Shown: in pieces, positions 17,852 to 26,055 of the stretch
How positions within the stretch are numbered: the stretch's first letter is position 1
Layout of the letters: every line of letters starts with the position of its first letter
Source of the DNA: WJMT01 sp964456985
GTDB taxonomy: Bacteria; Acidobacteriota; Aminicenantia; Aminicenantales; Aminicenantaceae
DNA length: 64,000 nucleotides
Reading direction: 5' to 3'
Assembly (NCBI GenBank): GCA_964456985.1
Contig: CAYWDH010000003.1
Coordinates: forward strand, 67,764-131,763
Translations under genes and position numbers: made by a program
The notes under the pieces: model-generated
The model's database searches: none
Seen by the model: only the letters and a program-made list of their open reading frames with translations
Told to the model about the DNA's origin: nothing

Positions 17852-20800
17852 TTAAAACCTAAACCGCCCTTCTGCGAAAAGCCGCAAGCAAGCATCCACT
17901 ACTTTAGAATCATAGAGGATGCCCTTCTTTTGTGATATCTCGTCCAACGCTTTTTTTATTCCGAGAGCCGGTCGGTAAGGTCGATGAGCAGACATAGCCT
18001 CGACGACATCGGCTACAGTAATGATCCTTGCCGACAGCAGAATATCTTCTGCTTTTAATCCCCTTGGGTACCCTGAACCGTCCAATTTTTCATGATGTTG
18101 AAGTATGATTTCGGCAATGGGCCAAGGCAACTCTATATTCTTGAATATGTCGTAACCTGCCTGGGGGTGCTCCTTAATAATGTTGAATTCGGCTTCACTT
18201 AACCGGCCTGGTTTACTGAGAATTTCTGACGGCACATAGATTTTACCAATATCATGGACTATGCTGGCCATACTGATTTCTTGGATTTGTTCTCCCGATA
18301 TCCCCAGCTCGTGGGCAATAGCCAATGCAAGATCGGTCACACGTTGTTGGTGACCAGCAGTGTAGGGATCTCTCGTTTCCACAGTTGCTGCAGTGACCCG
18401 AACGATATTTTGCATAGCCTTTTGCAACCTATCCTGACTTTTCTTGACCTCCTCTTCAGCCTGTTTGCTCTCGGTGACATCTCTGAAGAAACCCTGCGTG
18501 GCTATAATTGTATCACCGCTGTAGCGCGGCGTTACATGTCCCTCCACTTGAATAGGCCTGTTATCCTTGGTTATGAATGTAGCTTCAACATCGTCTATAG
18601 ATTCCCCCGATATAGTCCTTTTGAAGATTTCAGAACAATTTTGTAAGCATTCATGGTGGATAACTTGGTTCATATGCAATTTTGTTACTTCTTCCTTTGT
18701 ATACCCCAATGTATTTAGCCAGGCATTGTTCACATAGGCAAACCGACCATCGGGTGCAACGCTTTGTATCATATCAAAAGTGCCGTCGATTAAGTCATGA
18801 TAGCGCTGTTCACTCACTCGAAGCTTTTCCGCTGCTTTACTGCGCTCGGTTATATCCCTTGCAGCCCCAGAAAGGGCAATCACTTTTCCCTTATCATCCT
18901 TAACAGGTGATTCATCTATTTCCAGTAATACTCTATTACCATTTTTCTTATAAAACTCAATCGGAAATGGTTTTGGTTGAATGCCTGTTTCAAACGCTCT
19001 TTGAGTTGTCTCGATCGCTTTTTTATCTATCGGGTTGTCAGTTATGAGGTCAGTCCACTTCATTTTTATCATTTCCTCAGGCTCATAGCCAAGCATATTT
19101 TTAGCCTGAGGAGTCACAAATATAATTCCTGCATCAGGTCCCACTAAATAGAATATTTCATTAGAATGTTCTACGATACTGCGGTAACGTTCCTCGCTTT
19201 CTCTTAACTGTGCTTCTACCTTCTTTCTCTCCGTGATATCACGGATTATAGCCATATCGGCTGGCTCCCCTTCATATTCAATGAAACTGGCATTTATCTC
19301 AACGTTTCTCTTACTGCCGTCTTTTGTGATTATCTGTATCTCATACTTGTTTGGGACTTCCTTCCCAACTATCCTCTTTTTGTATCTGTCCACAGTAAGC
19401 TTTTTATACTCTGAAGACACAAAGTCAGTAATTGGCTTGCCAAGCATTTCATCGAGTGAGAATCCGGTCATATCAATTAACTTTGAATTGGCAAATTTCA
19501 TCAACCCGTTTTGTATAATGACTATTCCGTCATTGCCTTCCTCCACTAATGTGGAGTATTTCTTCTCTGATTTTGCCAAGAGTTCTTGTGCCTGCTTGCG
19601 CTCGGTTAGTTCGGTTTCCAGCTGTATCCTTTCATTTTCCTGTTTCTCTATACGCTTCCTTTCTGTAATATCCTCTTTAACCGCCATGAAGTTAGTAATG
19701 ACATTCCTATGATTTTTAACAGGCGAAATAGTAGCCGATTCCCAGTACAACGTGCCATCTTTTTTCTTATTCAGAAACTCTCCCCGCCACTCTCGTCCGG
19801 AAGTAATCGTATCCCATAATACTTTATACTCTTCGGGAGTGGTTTTTCCTGATTTTAAAATACGTGGGGTTTTTCCGATAACCTCTCTGGACGTATAACC
19901 TGTTAGCTCTGTGAATCTGGGATTGACATATTCAATATTGCCATTCAGGTCAGTAATAACGACGACACTGACGCTTTGTTTAACGGCTTGTGACAATTTG
20001 CGAATTTCGCTCTCATCTTGTTTACGCTTAGTGATGTCCCGAGCAATACCTAAAACCAGATTTCGTTTATTAATCTTTATTGGGAAGGTTTTTATTTCCA
20101 CTTCAATCTGCTCACCGTTTTTCCGGTTCAAAGTAAATTCATCTGGTCCTGTACCTTTGCCTAAAGCATTTTTCGCTAAAAGCTTGGCTGCTTTCGGAAT
20201 TTGATCAAGGGAAAGTAATTTTAGTTCAAAGAAGTTCTTCCCAATTAGCTCATCTCTGCGGTAACCGATTATTTCTTCGGCGGCTTTATTACCGTCGATG
20301 AAATTACCCTTTAAGTCATTTAAGTAATAGGCATCTGGGGCGAATTCAAATTGTATCCTTAGCCGCTCCCCTGAACTTTCAAGCTCTTCTTTGGCTTTTT
20401 CGAGCTCCGTATTTACGTAACGCAGTTCCACATTAAGGTTAATTAGATTAGGATATTGAGTTAATGCATCTTTAATTAATCTTGCTGACGATGACTCCAT
20501 TTTTTCTATCCCCAGCCAGGGCTCAGGTTTAATACGTCTAACTGATTTCCAGATAATCTGAAACTTATTGCCTGAAACCTGTTTACCGATAAGAGCAGAT
20601 TTAAAAATATGGTTGTTGGGCATAACTTCAAGCAAACCCGCCGGTGAATTAAGCCTTTGACCGTGTAAGTGTGTTCTAACGGCATCAATATCAAACGATC
20701 CTGCTTCCTCCACAGCCTGGCTCCAGAGACGTATTTGTGAATATGTCATTACCATGGGGTCTGAAGCAACTAGATTTTTCTTATTGAACTCACTAAAGTC

Positions 20801-21580
20801 TCTAAGAAATCTTTCATTTGCCTTATTGTCAAGACTCTGGAAATAGCTCCAGCTTAGATAGTGTTTAGCGTTTTGAATACCGAGACTACTTAAATTATGT
20901 TCAGGAATACTGAATGACAACACAGGAAATTTGTTCCCTGATTTGCTGTAGTGAGCGAAAAAACTTGTATTGCTGTCCCCGTTAATCGTATTGATAACAA
21001 AGTCCGGTTTGGCAAGTTTTATTGATTCCGCGATATTCATAAAGTCAGTGGCACCCAAAGGCCGATAATCTTCTCCAAGAATATTGGCACCACGGTTTGA
21101 CAGCAAAGACTTGATGAGTGCATTTGTTGTTCTGGGAAAAACATAATCAGATCCTACAAGATAGAAATTCCTGTGTCCTTGTGTTAAACACCACTCAATA
21201 CCAGGTGAAATCTGTTGATTTAAACAACTACCGCTATAGAGGATATTTGGATTTTCTTCCAGTCCTTCATATTGTGTTGGATACAGGAGAAATACATTTT
21301 TATGCTGGACAATGTCCATAACTGCCTTTCTGGAAGATGAGGTCCAGCATCCAGACACAACGTGAACGTTATCCTGTTCAATGAGCTTTTCTGCTTTTAA
21401 TTTGAAGGTTTCAGGTTCCGAACAACCATCTTCTACAATGCCAATTAATTGTTTGCCCAGAACTCCCCCTTTTTTATTGATCTCGTCAATAGCAAATAAT
21501 GCGGCATCAACAAGAGGCGTTTCAGTTGAAGCCATAGAACCAGACAACGAATGTAATATCCCTACTCTAATTTCTTTCAT
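17852..21580 (-). CDS. AmiC-like ligand-binding domain fused to five PAS domains and HD-GYP phosphodiesterase
   Basis: 1242 residues from ATG 21580 (GAGG 8 bases upstream; a TTG at 21586 is the alternative). Residues 1-375 are a type I periplasmic-binding fold of the urea/short-chain amide (AmiC/FmdD) kind: VGILHSLSGSMASTETPLVDAA, AKPDFVINTINGDSN, SYFQSLDN. No signal peptide or membrane helix precedes it, so it should be cytoplasmic like AmiC. Five PAS domains with DITERK-type linkers follow (about 410-1030). The last 200 residues are HD-GYP: HDIGKIYVP, ILQHHEKLDGSGYPRG and ADVVEAMSAHRPYRP, with the residues for cyclic-di-GMP hydrolysis present. Predicted to couple a small ligand to c-di-GMP level. 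Confidence 0.88.
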   Translation of the reverse strand: MKEIRVGILHSLSGSMASTETPLVDAALFAIDEINKKGGVLGKQLIGIVEDGCSEPETFKLKAEKLIEQDNVHVVSGCWTSSSRKAVMDIVQHKNVFLLYPTQYEGLEENPNILYSGSCLNQQISPGIEWCLTQGHRNFYLVGSDYVFPRTTNALIKSLLSNRGANILGEDYRPLGATDFMNIAESIKLAKPDFVINTINGDSNTSFFAHYSKSGNKFPVLSFSIPEHNLSSLGIQNAKHYLSWSYFQSLDNKANERFLRDFSEFNKKNLVASDPMVMTYSQIRLWSQAVEEAGSFDIDAVRTHLHGQRLNSPAGLLEVMPNNHIFKSALIGKQVSGNKFQIIWKSVRRIKPEPWLGIEKMESSSARLIKDALTQYPNLINLNVELRYVNTELEKAKEELESSGERLRIQFEFAPDAYYLNDLKGNFIDGNKAAEEIIGYRRDELIGKNFFELKLLSLDQIPKAAKLLAKNALGKGTGPDEFTLNRKNGEQIEVEIKTFPIKINKRNLVLGIARDITKRKQDESEIRKLSQAVKQSVSVVVITDLNGNIEYVNPRFTELTGYTSREVIGKTPRILKSGKTTPEEYKVLWDTITSGREWRGEFLNKKKDGTLYWESATISPVKNHRNVITNFMAVKEDITERKRIEKQENERIQLETELTERKQAQELLAKSEKKYSTLVEEGNDGIVIIQNGLMKFANSKLIDMTGFSLDEMLGKPITDFVSSEYKKLTVDRYKKRIVGKEVPNKYEIQIITKDGSKRNVEINASFIEYEGEPADMAIIRDITERKKVEAQLRESEERYRSIVEHSNEIFYLVGPDAGIIFVTPQAKNMLGYEPEEMIKMKWTDLITDNPIDKKAIETTQRAFETGIQPKPFPIEFYKKNGNRVLLEIDESPVKDDKGKVIALSGAARDITERSKAAEKLRVSEQRYHDLIDGTFDMIQSVAPDGRFAYVNNAWLNTLGYTKEEVTKLHMNQVIHHECLQNCSEIFKRTISGESIDDVEATFITKDNRPIQVEGHVTPRYSGDTIIATQGFFRDVTESKQAEEEVKKSQDRLQKAMQNIVRVTAATVETRDPYTAGHQQRVTDLALAIAHELGISGEQIQEISMASIVHDIGKIYVPSEILSKPGRLSEAEFNIIKEHPQAGYDIFKNIELPWPIAEIILQHHEKLDGSGYPRGLKAEDILLSARIITVADVVEAMSAHRPYRPALGIKKALDEISQKKGILYDSKVVDACLRLFAEGRFRF

Positions 21581-21711
21581 ATACAAGCCTCTTCTTATAT
21601 CCCACCACTAATGTTTGTATCCTTATTATGTACTTATATCATTTCCTGAGTCCCTTTTGCAATAATCTATAGTCCAATAAAAAATCTAAGCTGATCATTT
21701 TAATTGGAGAA

Positions 21712-22881
21712 TCAAAACAATTTACCGAAGACAAAATAGACGCCGAAAAATTCGGGTACGCTTTCCGGAATCTGAGACACGGTGCCGCTTTTCACTAAAT
21801 GTTCGATTGTCAAACCAAAGAGTGAATGAATGAGAACTTGAATATAGTCCTCGTCGTTATCTAAAAATTCGGAGTAGGTTGACTTGTTGTATGAGTCTGT
21901 GATGTCTGTAAATTTAGCAAACGCAACTTCGGCGGTATCTCTACCAATGCTCTCCATCTCCGGCCATAGACTCTTTATGGTATCCGCTTTAACGATGGGA
22001 ACCAATAAACGATCATCTGAGATCCAACCCAGATTTCTCAGCTTTTCCTTTTCTTGGTCTGTCAGAGAATCTATTCCGCCTTCAGGAGAAATATTGAAAA
22101 GGCCTGCTATAAAATGTTGATCTCTTCTGTACTTATTCATCGTAATATCGTATCTATCCAAGATTGCACCGTGTAGAACATAAACCTCTCTTTGATTCTC
22201 ACCTTCATTGAATTTATACCAGTTGCAACCAAAATTTGAATTGTTTTCTCCCTGTTGCCGTATATATGCCGGAATAACACTTATTATCCGGTTATTACTT
22301 TCTCGTTTAAGCCTATTTAAATTACTATGGAATGTTCCGTCGATGATGAATTTAGAGATGATGAGATGGGAAATATCCTCCCATTCAGGATCCAGGGGGG
22401 ATTTTACTTTATCATAGAGCGTCCTTATTTGATGTGCCTCTTTATTAAGATATTGCGCAACACTGCTTGCCATCGGAGCCAGGTCTTTTCTTATAATTTT
22501 CATCTGGTTATCCGTTATAACAGGAAGAGTTGTCGCCCATCGGTTTTGATCGTATTTTTTGATAATATTGCATGAGTCAAGATTGGATATAAAATATTCA
22601 ACCTGAGATTGGGTTAGACCACTCCTTTCCTGGATCTGATTCATTGTGATTGGTTCTTCGGCAATCGTAAATAAAAATTCATCCAACTGACCTGTTTTTC
22701 CTCTCAGACTCTCTAATGCCTGATAGATATCTGTTCCAAAGCGAGCGTTGATATCACCATTTCCGACTGTGTAAAAATTAAATTCAATATGATCCCTGTC
22801 GGAACGGCTATCATCACTGCAAGAAACCGAGAAAAAGAGACAACTCATTAGGATTAGTACGAAATGTTTCCTCTTAGGCAT
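21712..22881 (-). CDS. Lipoprotein with a winged-helix-like domain, family not recognised
   Basis: 389 residues. A signal peptide (FVLILMSCLFFSVSCSDD) ends in a lipobox with Cys at about residue 21, so it is predicted to be an exported lipoprotein. Residues about 60-120 (FLFTIAEEPITMNQIQERSGLTQSQVEYFISNLDSCNII...DQNRWATT) read like a MarR/ArsR-type winged helix, which is odd for a protein outside the cytoplasm. The rest is mixed alpha/beta without motifs I know; related lipoproteins may be lineage-specific. It stands alone, 130 bases upstream of the sensor gene on the same strand. Confidence 0.7.
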   Translation of the reverse strand: MPKRKHFVLILMSCLFFSVSCSDDSRSDRDHIEFNFYTVGNGDINARFGTDIYQALESLRGKTGQLDEFLFTIAEEPITMNQIQERSGLTQSQVEYFISNLDSCNIIKKYDQNRWATTLPVITDNQMKIIRKDLAPMASSVAQYLNKEAHQIRTLYDKVKSPLDPEWEDISHLIISKFIIDGTFHSNLNRLKRESNNRIISVIPAYIRQQGENNSNFGCNWYKFNEGENQREVYVLHGAILDRYDITMNKYRRDQHFIAGLFNISPEGGIDSLTDQEKEKLRNLGWISDDRLLVPIVKADTIKSLWPEMESIGRDTAEVAFAKFTDITDSYNKSTYSEFLDNDEDYIQVLIHSLFGLTIEHLVKSGTVSQIPESVPEFFGVYFVFGKLF

Positions 22882-23024
22882 AGTCTATTCTCCTCCTTAT
22901 TAATCACAATCATATCCTTATCGATAATGACGTATCGGAGCCAGGAAACGTTGTCGGCCCCCAACCCGGATGGCCCTGCGGAGAAGAAAAGGGCAGAAAA
23001 TACAGGATCTTTGCATAAGTGATT

Positions 23025-23079
23025 GAAAAAAGGTTGGTAGCGGGGGCTGGATTTGAACCAGCGACCTCCGGGTTATGAG
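23025..23079. repeat. Left attachment repeat (attL) with tRNA-fMet 3' remnant
   Basis: 55 bp identical to 35359-35413. Bases 23035-23079 equal the minus-strand 3' part of the initiator tRNA gene (CCA end, acceptor 3' arm, T arm, variable loop, anticodon CAT). Identity stops at 23080, in the anticodon loop. The remaining 10 bases extend past the tRNA 3' end and include the A6 run. The tRNA copy here is not functional. Confidence 0.95.
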
Positions 23080-23107
23080 TACGGGGTTCTTTTTTAAAAA
23101 AGGCTTT

Positions 23108-24190
23108 CTAATTGTATAAATATGAATGGTTTACGTCAGTTCTTCCTGATTGGTAAATTCGCAGAGTGTCAACTTTTTGTCGTGTTTGTATGTATTCTGA
23201 AAGCTTTTCAACAGCCTCTTTCATGGTGTCCGGTGTAGGATTTGCATAACGTTCTGTCATTTTGATTGTGGAGTGTCCCAGAATCTTTGATACAATCTTC
23301 AAAGGGACTCCAAGCTCACACATCCTAGTTGCTGCTGTGTGTCTGAGATCATGGAAACGGACTTTATTAAGTCCGGCTTTTTCCCTTGCTGTTGTGAATG
23401 ATCTCTTTATCTCAATAATGTTTTTTCTTGTTTTAGGATTATAAAAAATATAAGCATGACTCTTATCAAGTCCTTTTAGTGTCTCATAGACAGTGCTGTT
23501 CATTGGAACTTTCCGGCTCTCTCCGCTTTTAGAGTCTTCAATCTCAATATATCCTTTTCTGAAATTGATGTTCTTCCATTTAAGAGCTAGGATCTCACCT
23601 CTTCGCATTCCGGTTTGAACAGCAATAATGATGATCGGTTTAAGGTGCTCTGGAGCTGCATCAATTAAATTTTCTATTTCAATGGGATTAAGGATTATTT
23701 GAATTTTATTGTTTTCCTTAAAATTCTTAATACTTGAAGCCGGATTGTTGTCTGTTCTACCCCATTCATTTGCTTTATTATAAATGGTCTTAAGACAGGT
23801 CAATTCCCTATTTATCGTTGTCTCAGCAGCTCCATCCTTAAGTCTCTTTGCTTTGTATTTCTCAATGAGAGCTGAGGTTATTTCAGATAAATTCATACCT
23901 TTGAAAAAAGGTTTAAGATTATTGAGTGAAGTCTGATCACGTTTCCAAGAACGCTTGTTTACCTTTGCATAATCATCCATGAATTCTTTTGCAAAATCCT
24001 TAAAAAGAATATCCGGTTTTTTTTCTGTTTCAAATCCCATCTCTTTATTAAGGCACTGCATCTTTAGTTTTGTTAGAGTATTCCGGGCCTGTTCCTTTGT
24101 GTAACCTCCAAACTTCCGGATCCTTTTCTTATTAAAGGTAAAATCTACGTAATACTTACCATCTTTTTTCTTTATGTTTTTTTCTTTCAT
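23108..24190 (-). CDS. int: Tyrosine-family site-specific integrase
   Basis: 360 residues from ATG 24190 (AGGGGTG 4 bases upstream; a GTG at 24196 is possible). The N-terminus is an Arm-binding-like segment (KKDGKYYVDFTFNKKRIRKFGGYT), then a SAM-like core-binding domain (about 70-160). The catalytic domain shows QTGMRRGEILALKW (Arg I), RFHDLRHTAATRM (H-x-x-R) and LGHSTIKMTERYAN (final His and nucleophilic Tyr), so it looks active. The stop codon is 29 bases from the left attachment repeat, as expected of an integrase beside its att site. It should catalyse integration into the tRNA-fMet 3' end. Confidence 0.95.
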   Translation of the reverse strand: MKEKNIKKKDGKYYVDFTFNKKRIRKFGGYTKEQARNTLTKLKMQCLNKEMGFETEKKPDILFKDFAKEFMDDYAKVNKRSWKRDQTSLNNLKPFFKGMNLSEITSALIEKYKAKRLKDGAAETTINRELTCLKTIYNKANEWGRTDNNPASSIKNFKENNKIQIILNPIEIENLIDAAPEHLKPIIIIAVQTGMRRGEILALKWKNINFRKGYIEIEDSKSGESRKVPMNSTVYETLKGLDKSHAYIFYNPKTRKNIIEIKRSFTTAREKAGLNKVRFHDLRHTAATRMCELGVPLKIVSKILGHSTIKMTERYANPTPDTMKEAVEKLSEYIQTRQKVDTLRIYQSGRTDVNHSYLYN

Positions 24191-24308
24191 GATCACCCCT
24201 TTTTAAGTTTATACCAAAAAACAACGACAATGATCCAAAGAATAAAAATCAATAAAACCTTAATCATTTCTATTCAGTCTCTTCTATTCAGGCTCTTTAA
24301 AAATAAGT

Positions 24309-24442
24309 GGAGTGACAGCCCTAAGATGTCCGGGGGGACAAAAAGATGGGCAAGAGCTGCCACTCCTATCGTTGAACAGAACGATTGCTTGTTGATGGGA
24401 ATTCTTTGGTTTTTGGTCCTTAAAAAGGTCATCGTTCTGTTC
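24309..24442. ncRNA. Candidate structured RNA with two alternative pairings
   Basis: This lies in a 350-base gap between the integrase and the AlpA-like gene. Read on the plus strand, 24309-24319 pairs with 24356-24366 (10 of 11 pairs, one A-C mismatch) and encloses TGTCC-GGGG-GGACA (27-31 with 36-40 of 24300). A third hairpin, ATCGTT-GAACAG-AACGAT, spans 24368-24385. Its right part GAACAGAACGAT (24374-24385) is also a perfect 12-bp match to ATCGTTCTGTTC at 24431-24442, so two exclusive folds are possible. It may be a leader of the integrase (minus) or an immunity/antisense RNA. Strand and function are unknown, and no promoter is proven. Confidence 0.5.
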
Positions 24443-24535
24443 TTATTAATTCTTATAAAAGCATATTAATACACAATAAAGCGTACTGTCAAGAAATTAT
24501 TTATAAAACTGCTGTCTTTCAAATAATACCCTTGT

Positions 24536-24541
24536 TATAAT
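24536..24541 (+). promoter_or_regulatory. -10 element and overlapping inverted repeat of the AlpA-like gene
   Basis: A perfect TATAAT lies 7 bases before ATG 24549, which would place the transcript start at or next to the start codon; no ribosome site is visible, so the mRNA may be leaderless. An inverted repeat GTTAT-AATC-ATAAC covers the same bases (24535-24548) and could be an operator. No good -35 is seen. Confidence 0.45.
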
Positions 24542-24548
24542 CATAACT

Positions 24549-24728
24549 ATGAGCAAAGAAGAGAAGCTTCTCTCAAAGAAACAAACTGCTGAATATTTAA
24601 ACGTTTCTTTAGGAACTCTTGAAAAATTAATGAGAGAAAAAAAACTTCCATATGTGAAGCTTGAGAGAAAAGTCTTATTTCGATTATCAGACATCAATAA
24701 ATTCATAAACGATAGAATCATCAAATAA
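24549..24728 (+). CDS. Small AlpA/excisionase-family helix-turn-helix protein
   Basis: 59 residues, MSKEEKLLSKKQTAEYLNVS onward. It shows the MerR-like/excisionase (HTH_17) layout: LLSKKQTAEYLNVSLGTLEKLMREKKLP forms helix-turn-helix plus wing, and YVKLERKVLFRLSDINKFI is the usual second strand and helix. Proteins of this kind act as excisionases or activators of integrase (AlpA) in satellites such as P4. It is the only plus-strand gene in the left half of the element, and its stop codon directly abuts the stop of the convergent PC4-like gene with no base between. Confidence 0.8.
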   Translation: MSKEEKLLSKKQTAEYLNVSLGTLEKLMREKKLPYVKLERKVLFRLSDINKFINDRIIK

Positions 24729-24965
24729 TCAAGCATCCGGCATCAGCTTCTCAATCTTTTTCTCTGCCTTGAGGATTGCAGCTTTCAAATCATCATATAA
24801 AGAAATATTCAATGTAATCCCTTTTTGTGAAGGCCTCCATTCCGGCTGTCCATTGTCAGAAGCGTCATACCAGATCCTGATATTCAGATATTGCTCACCT
24901 TTGTATTCTGTGATCTCTGTTCGGACCTCTTCCAGGGGATTTTTTTGAAACTTTGCTATTAACAT
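24729..24965 (-). CDS. PC4/p15 transcriptional coactivator-like ssDNA-binding protein
   Basis: 78 residues. FQKNPLEEVRTEITEYKGEQYLNIRIWYDAS...PEWRPSQKGITLNISLYDDLKAAILKAEK fits the bacterial PC4 (YdbC-like) pattern of two beta-rich halves followed by a helix, with the R-x-W-Y and W-R-P-x-x-KGI-x-L motifs. PC4-fold proteins bind single-stranded DNA and occur in many phages and mobile elements, where they assist replication or transcription. A weak AAGG site lies upstream. Confidence 0.8.
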   Translation of the reverse strand: MLIAKFQKNPLEEVRTEITEYKGEQYLNIRIWYDASDNGQPEWRPSQKGITLNISLYDDLKAAILKAEKKIEKLMPDA

Positions 24966-25011
24966 TTTTATTTTCCTTATTCCGTACTTGCCAGCATAAG
25001 GATTAAACTTT

Positions 25012-25182
25012 TCAACGATGCCGGAAATATAGCCCTGCTGCTCTAAGGCTCAGAGAGTGCAAGGGACCGTCAAAATCCTTTTGTTTCTGAAGTTTTTTTA
25101 CATCCTTCTTATTTTTCCTATTAAGTCTCTTTAGATTCTTTCTGCTTTGTCTTTCAAGTTTCTTGAATTCTTTGTCATTCAT
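25012..25182 (-). CDS. Small basic hypothetical protein
   Basis: 56 residues. An AAGGAG site lies 8 bases before ATG 25182, the best argument that it is translated. The first 37 residues are extremely rich in Lys/Arg with few hydrophobics (NDKEFKKLERQSRKNLKRL...), suggesting nucleic-acid binding or a short helix. The last 20 residues are less regular. No family recognised. It fills the otherwise empty gap between the PC4-like and SSB-like genes. Confidence 0.55.
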   Translation of the reverse strand: MNDKEFKKLERQSRKNLKRLNRKNKKDVKKLQKQKDFDGPLHSLSLRAAGLYFRHR

Positions 25183-25226
25183 ATCTCTCTCCTTCTTTAT
25201 TTTTGCCTCTTCAATCCCCCCCCATC

Positions 25227-25448
25227 TCAGAAGGGAACTTCAGAGTCATTTATTTCCGTTTCCTGCTTTTCCTTCCGTTCCTTCTGGCCCAGGTACACAA
25301 TGTAATCAGGATCCTTGTCTGTCTTCTTGTATTCATTCTTAAAGACAAGGATTTGAGCTGAATATCCAAAAGAACCTGACATAAAAACCTTGCCTTCCCT
25401 GGTTTTATTGATCCATAGACCACCTAATTTGACTGTATTTTCCTTCAT
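25227..25448 (-). CDS. Small OB-fold-like protein with SSB-style acidic tail
   Basis: 73 residues. The beta-rich start (VKLGGLWINKTREGKVFMSGSFGYSAQILVFKNEYKK) resembles small DUF736-like/OB-type proteins that bind single-stranded DNA. The end, EINDSEVPF, resembles the SSB tip (acidic residues then I/V-P-F) that recruits replication proteins. Function as the element's own single-strand binding protein is an inference from that tail and the nearby primase-helicase. GGTGAGG ribosome site just upstream. Confidence 0.6.
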   Translation of the reverse strand: MKENTVKLGGLWINKTREGKVFMSGSFGYSAQILVFKNEYKKTDKDPDYIVYLGQKERKEKQETEINDSEVPF

Positions 25449-25466
25449 GCCTCACCTTCTATTCAT

Positions 25467-26042
25467 TTAATTTCGATATTCACCCCTATTTCCGCCCAAA
25501 AATGTAGGGAGAGGATATCTCCATTGCTCTACATCCCGAATCTGCCTTAAGATTTTCGCAGCAAAAGTATTCGCAGTCTGTTCCCACATAGCATGATCTT
25601 TCTCATAACTGTACTGATCTCCATATTCCTTATGGAACCATGCGTGATGAAGCTCATGAGCAAGGGTGAACTTTGCATCTTCAAGAGGTATGTCATGGCG
25701 TATAAAGATTTCATTATCCACAATGTCACAAAAACCCTTAACTACATCATCACATTCTATGAATTCTTTGCCAGGAAAGTTCTTTTTTTCACCAGATCCG
25801 GCATACTCTATCCATTTGATCTTGATGTTTATCAGCTTCAGGATCCGGTTAGAAAACACCAGGACTTTTTCAGCCCGGGATAAATACCTTTCCGAAACCT
25901 GGCTTTCAGGAACGATCCTAAAGTAAACTTTTGCTTTCTCCCTTTTGCCATCCAGCTTATTCAGAATACCAGCCACCTTAAAATCAACACGCGAAGAAAA
26001 CTGGAGATACTTTTTCATTGCTTGTTCTAATTCGTGTCTCAT
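25467..26042 (-). CDS. Putative zinc metallopeptidase (HExxH), phage-type
   Basis: 191 residues. The motif AHELHHAWFHKEYG gives the zinc-binding HELHH with a catalytic Glu; WEQTANTFAAKIL downstream supplies the usual third ligand Glu, as in ImmA/IrrE-like and related phage metallopeptidases. In ImmA the peptidase cleaves the element's repressor after DNA damage, so a role in induction is possible but not shown. Strong AGGAGG upstream of ATG 26042. Confidence 0.7.
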   Translation of the reverse strand: MRHELEQAMKKYLQFSSRVDFKVAGILNKLDGKREKAKVYFRIVPESQVSERYLSRAEKVLVFSNRILKLINIKIKWIEYAGSGEKKNFPGKEFIECDDVVKGFCDIVDNEIFIRHDIPLEDAKFTLAHELHHAWFHKEYGDQYSYEKDHAMWEQTANTFAAKILRQIRDVEQWRYPLPTFLGGNRGEYRN

Positions 26043-26055
26043 TTTTCAAACCTCC

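Noticed and set aside
24230..24469. 79-codon plus-strand frame over the structured RNA candidate
   Set aside because: No ribosome site, it runs through the pairing segments, and the residues look random.
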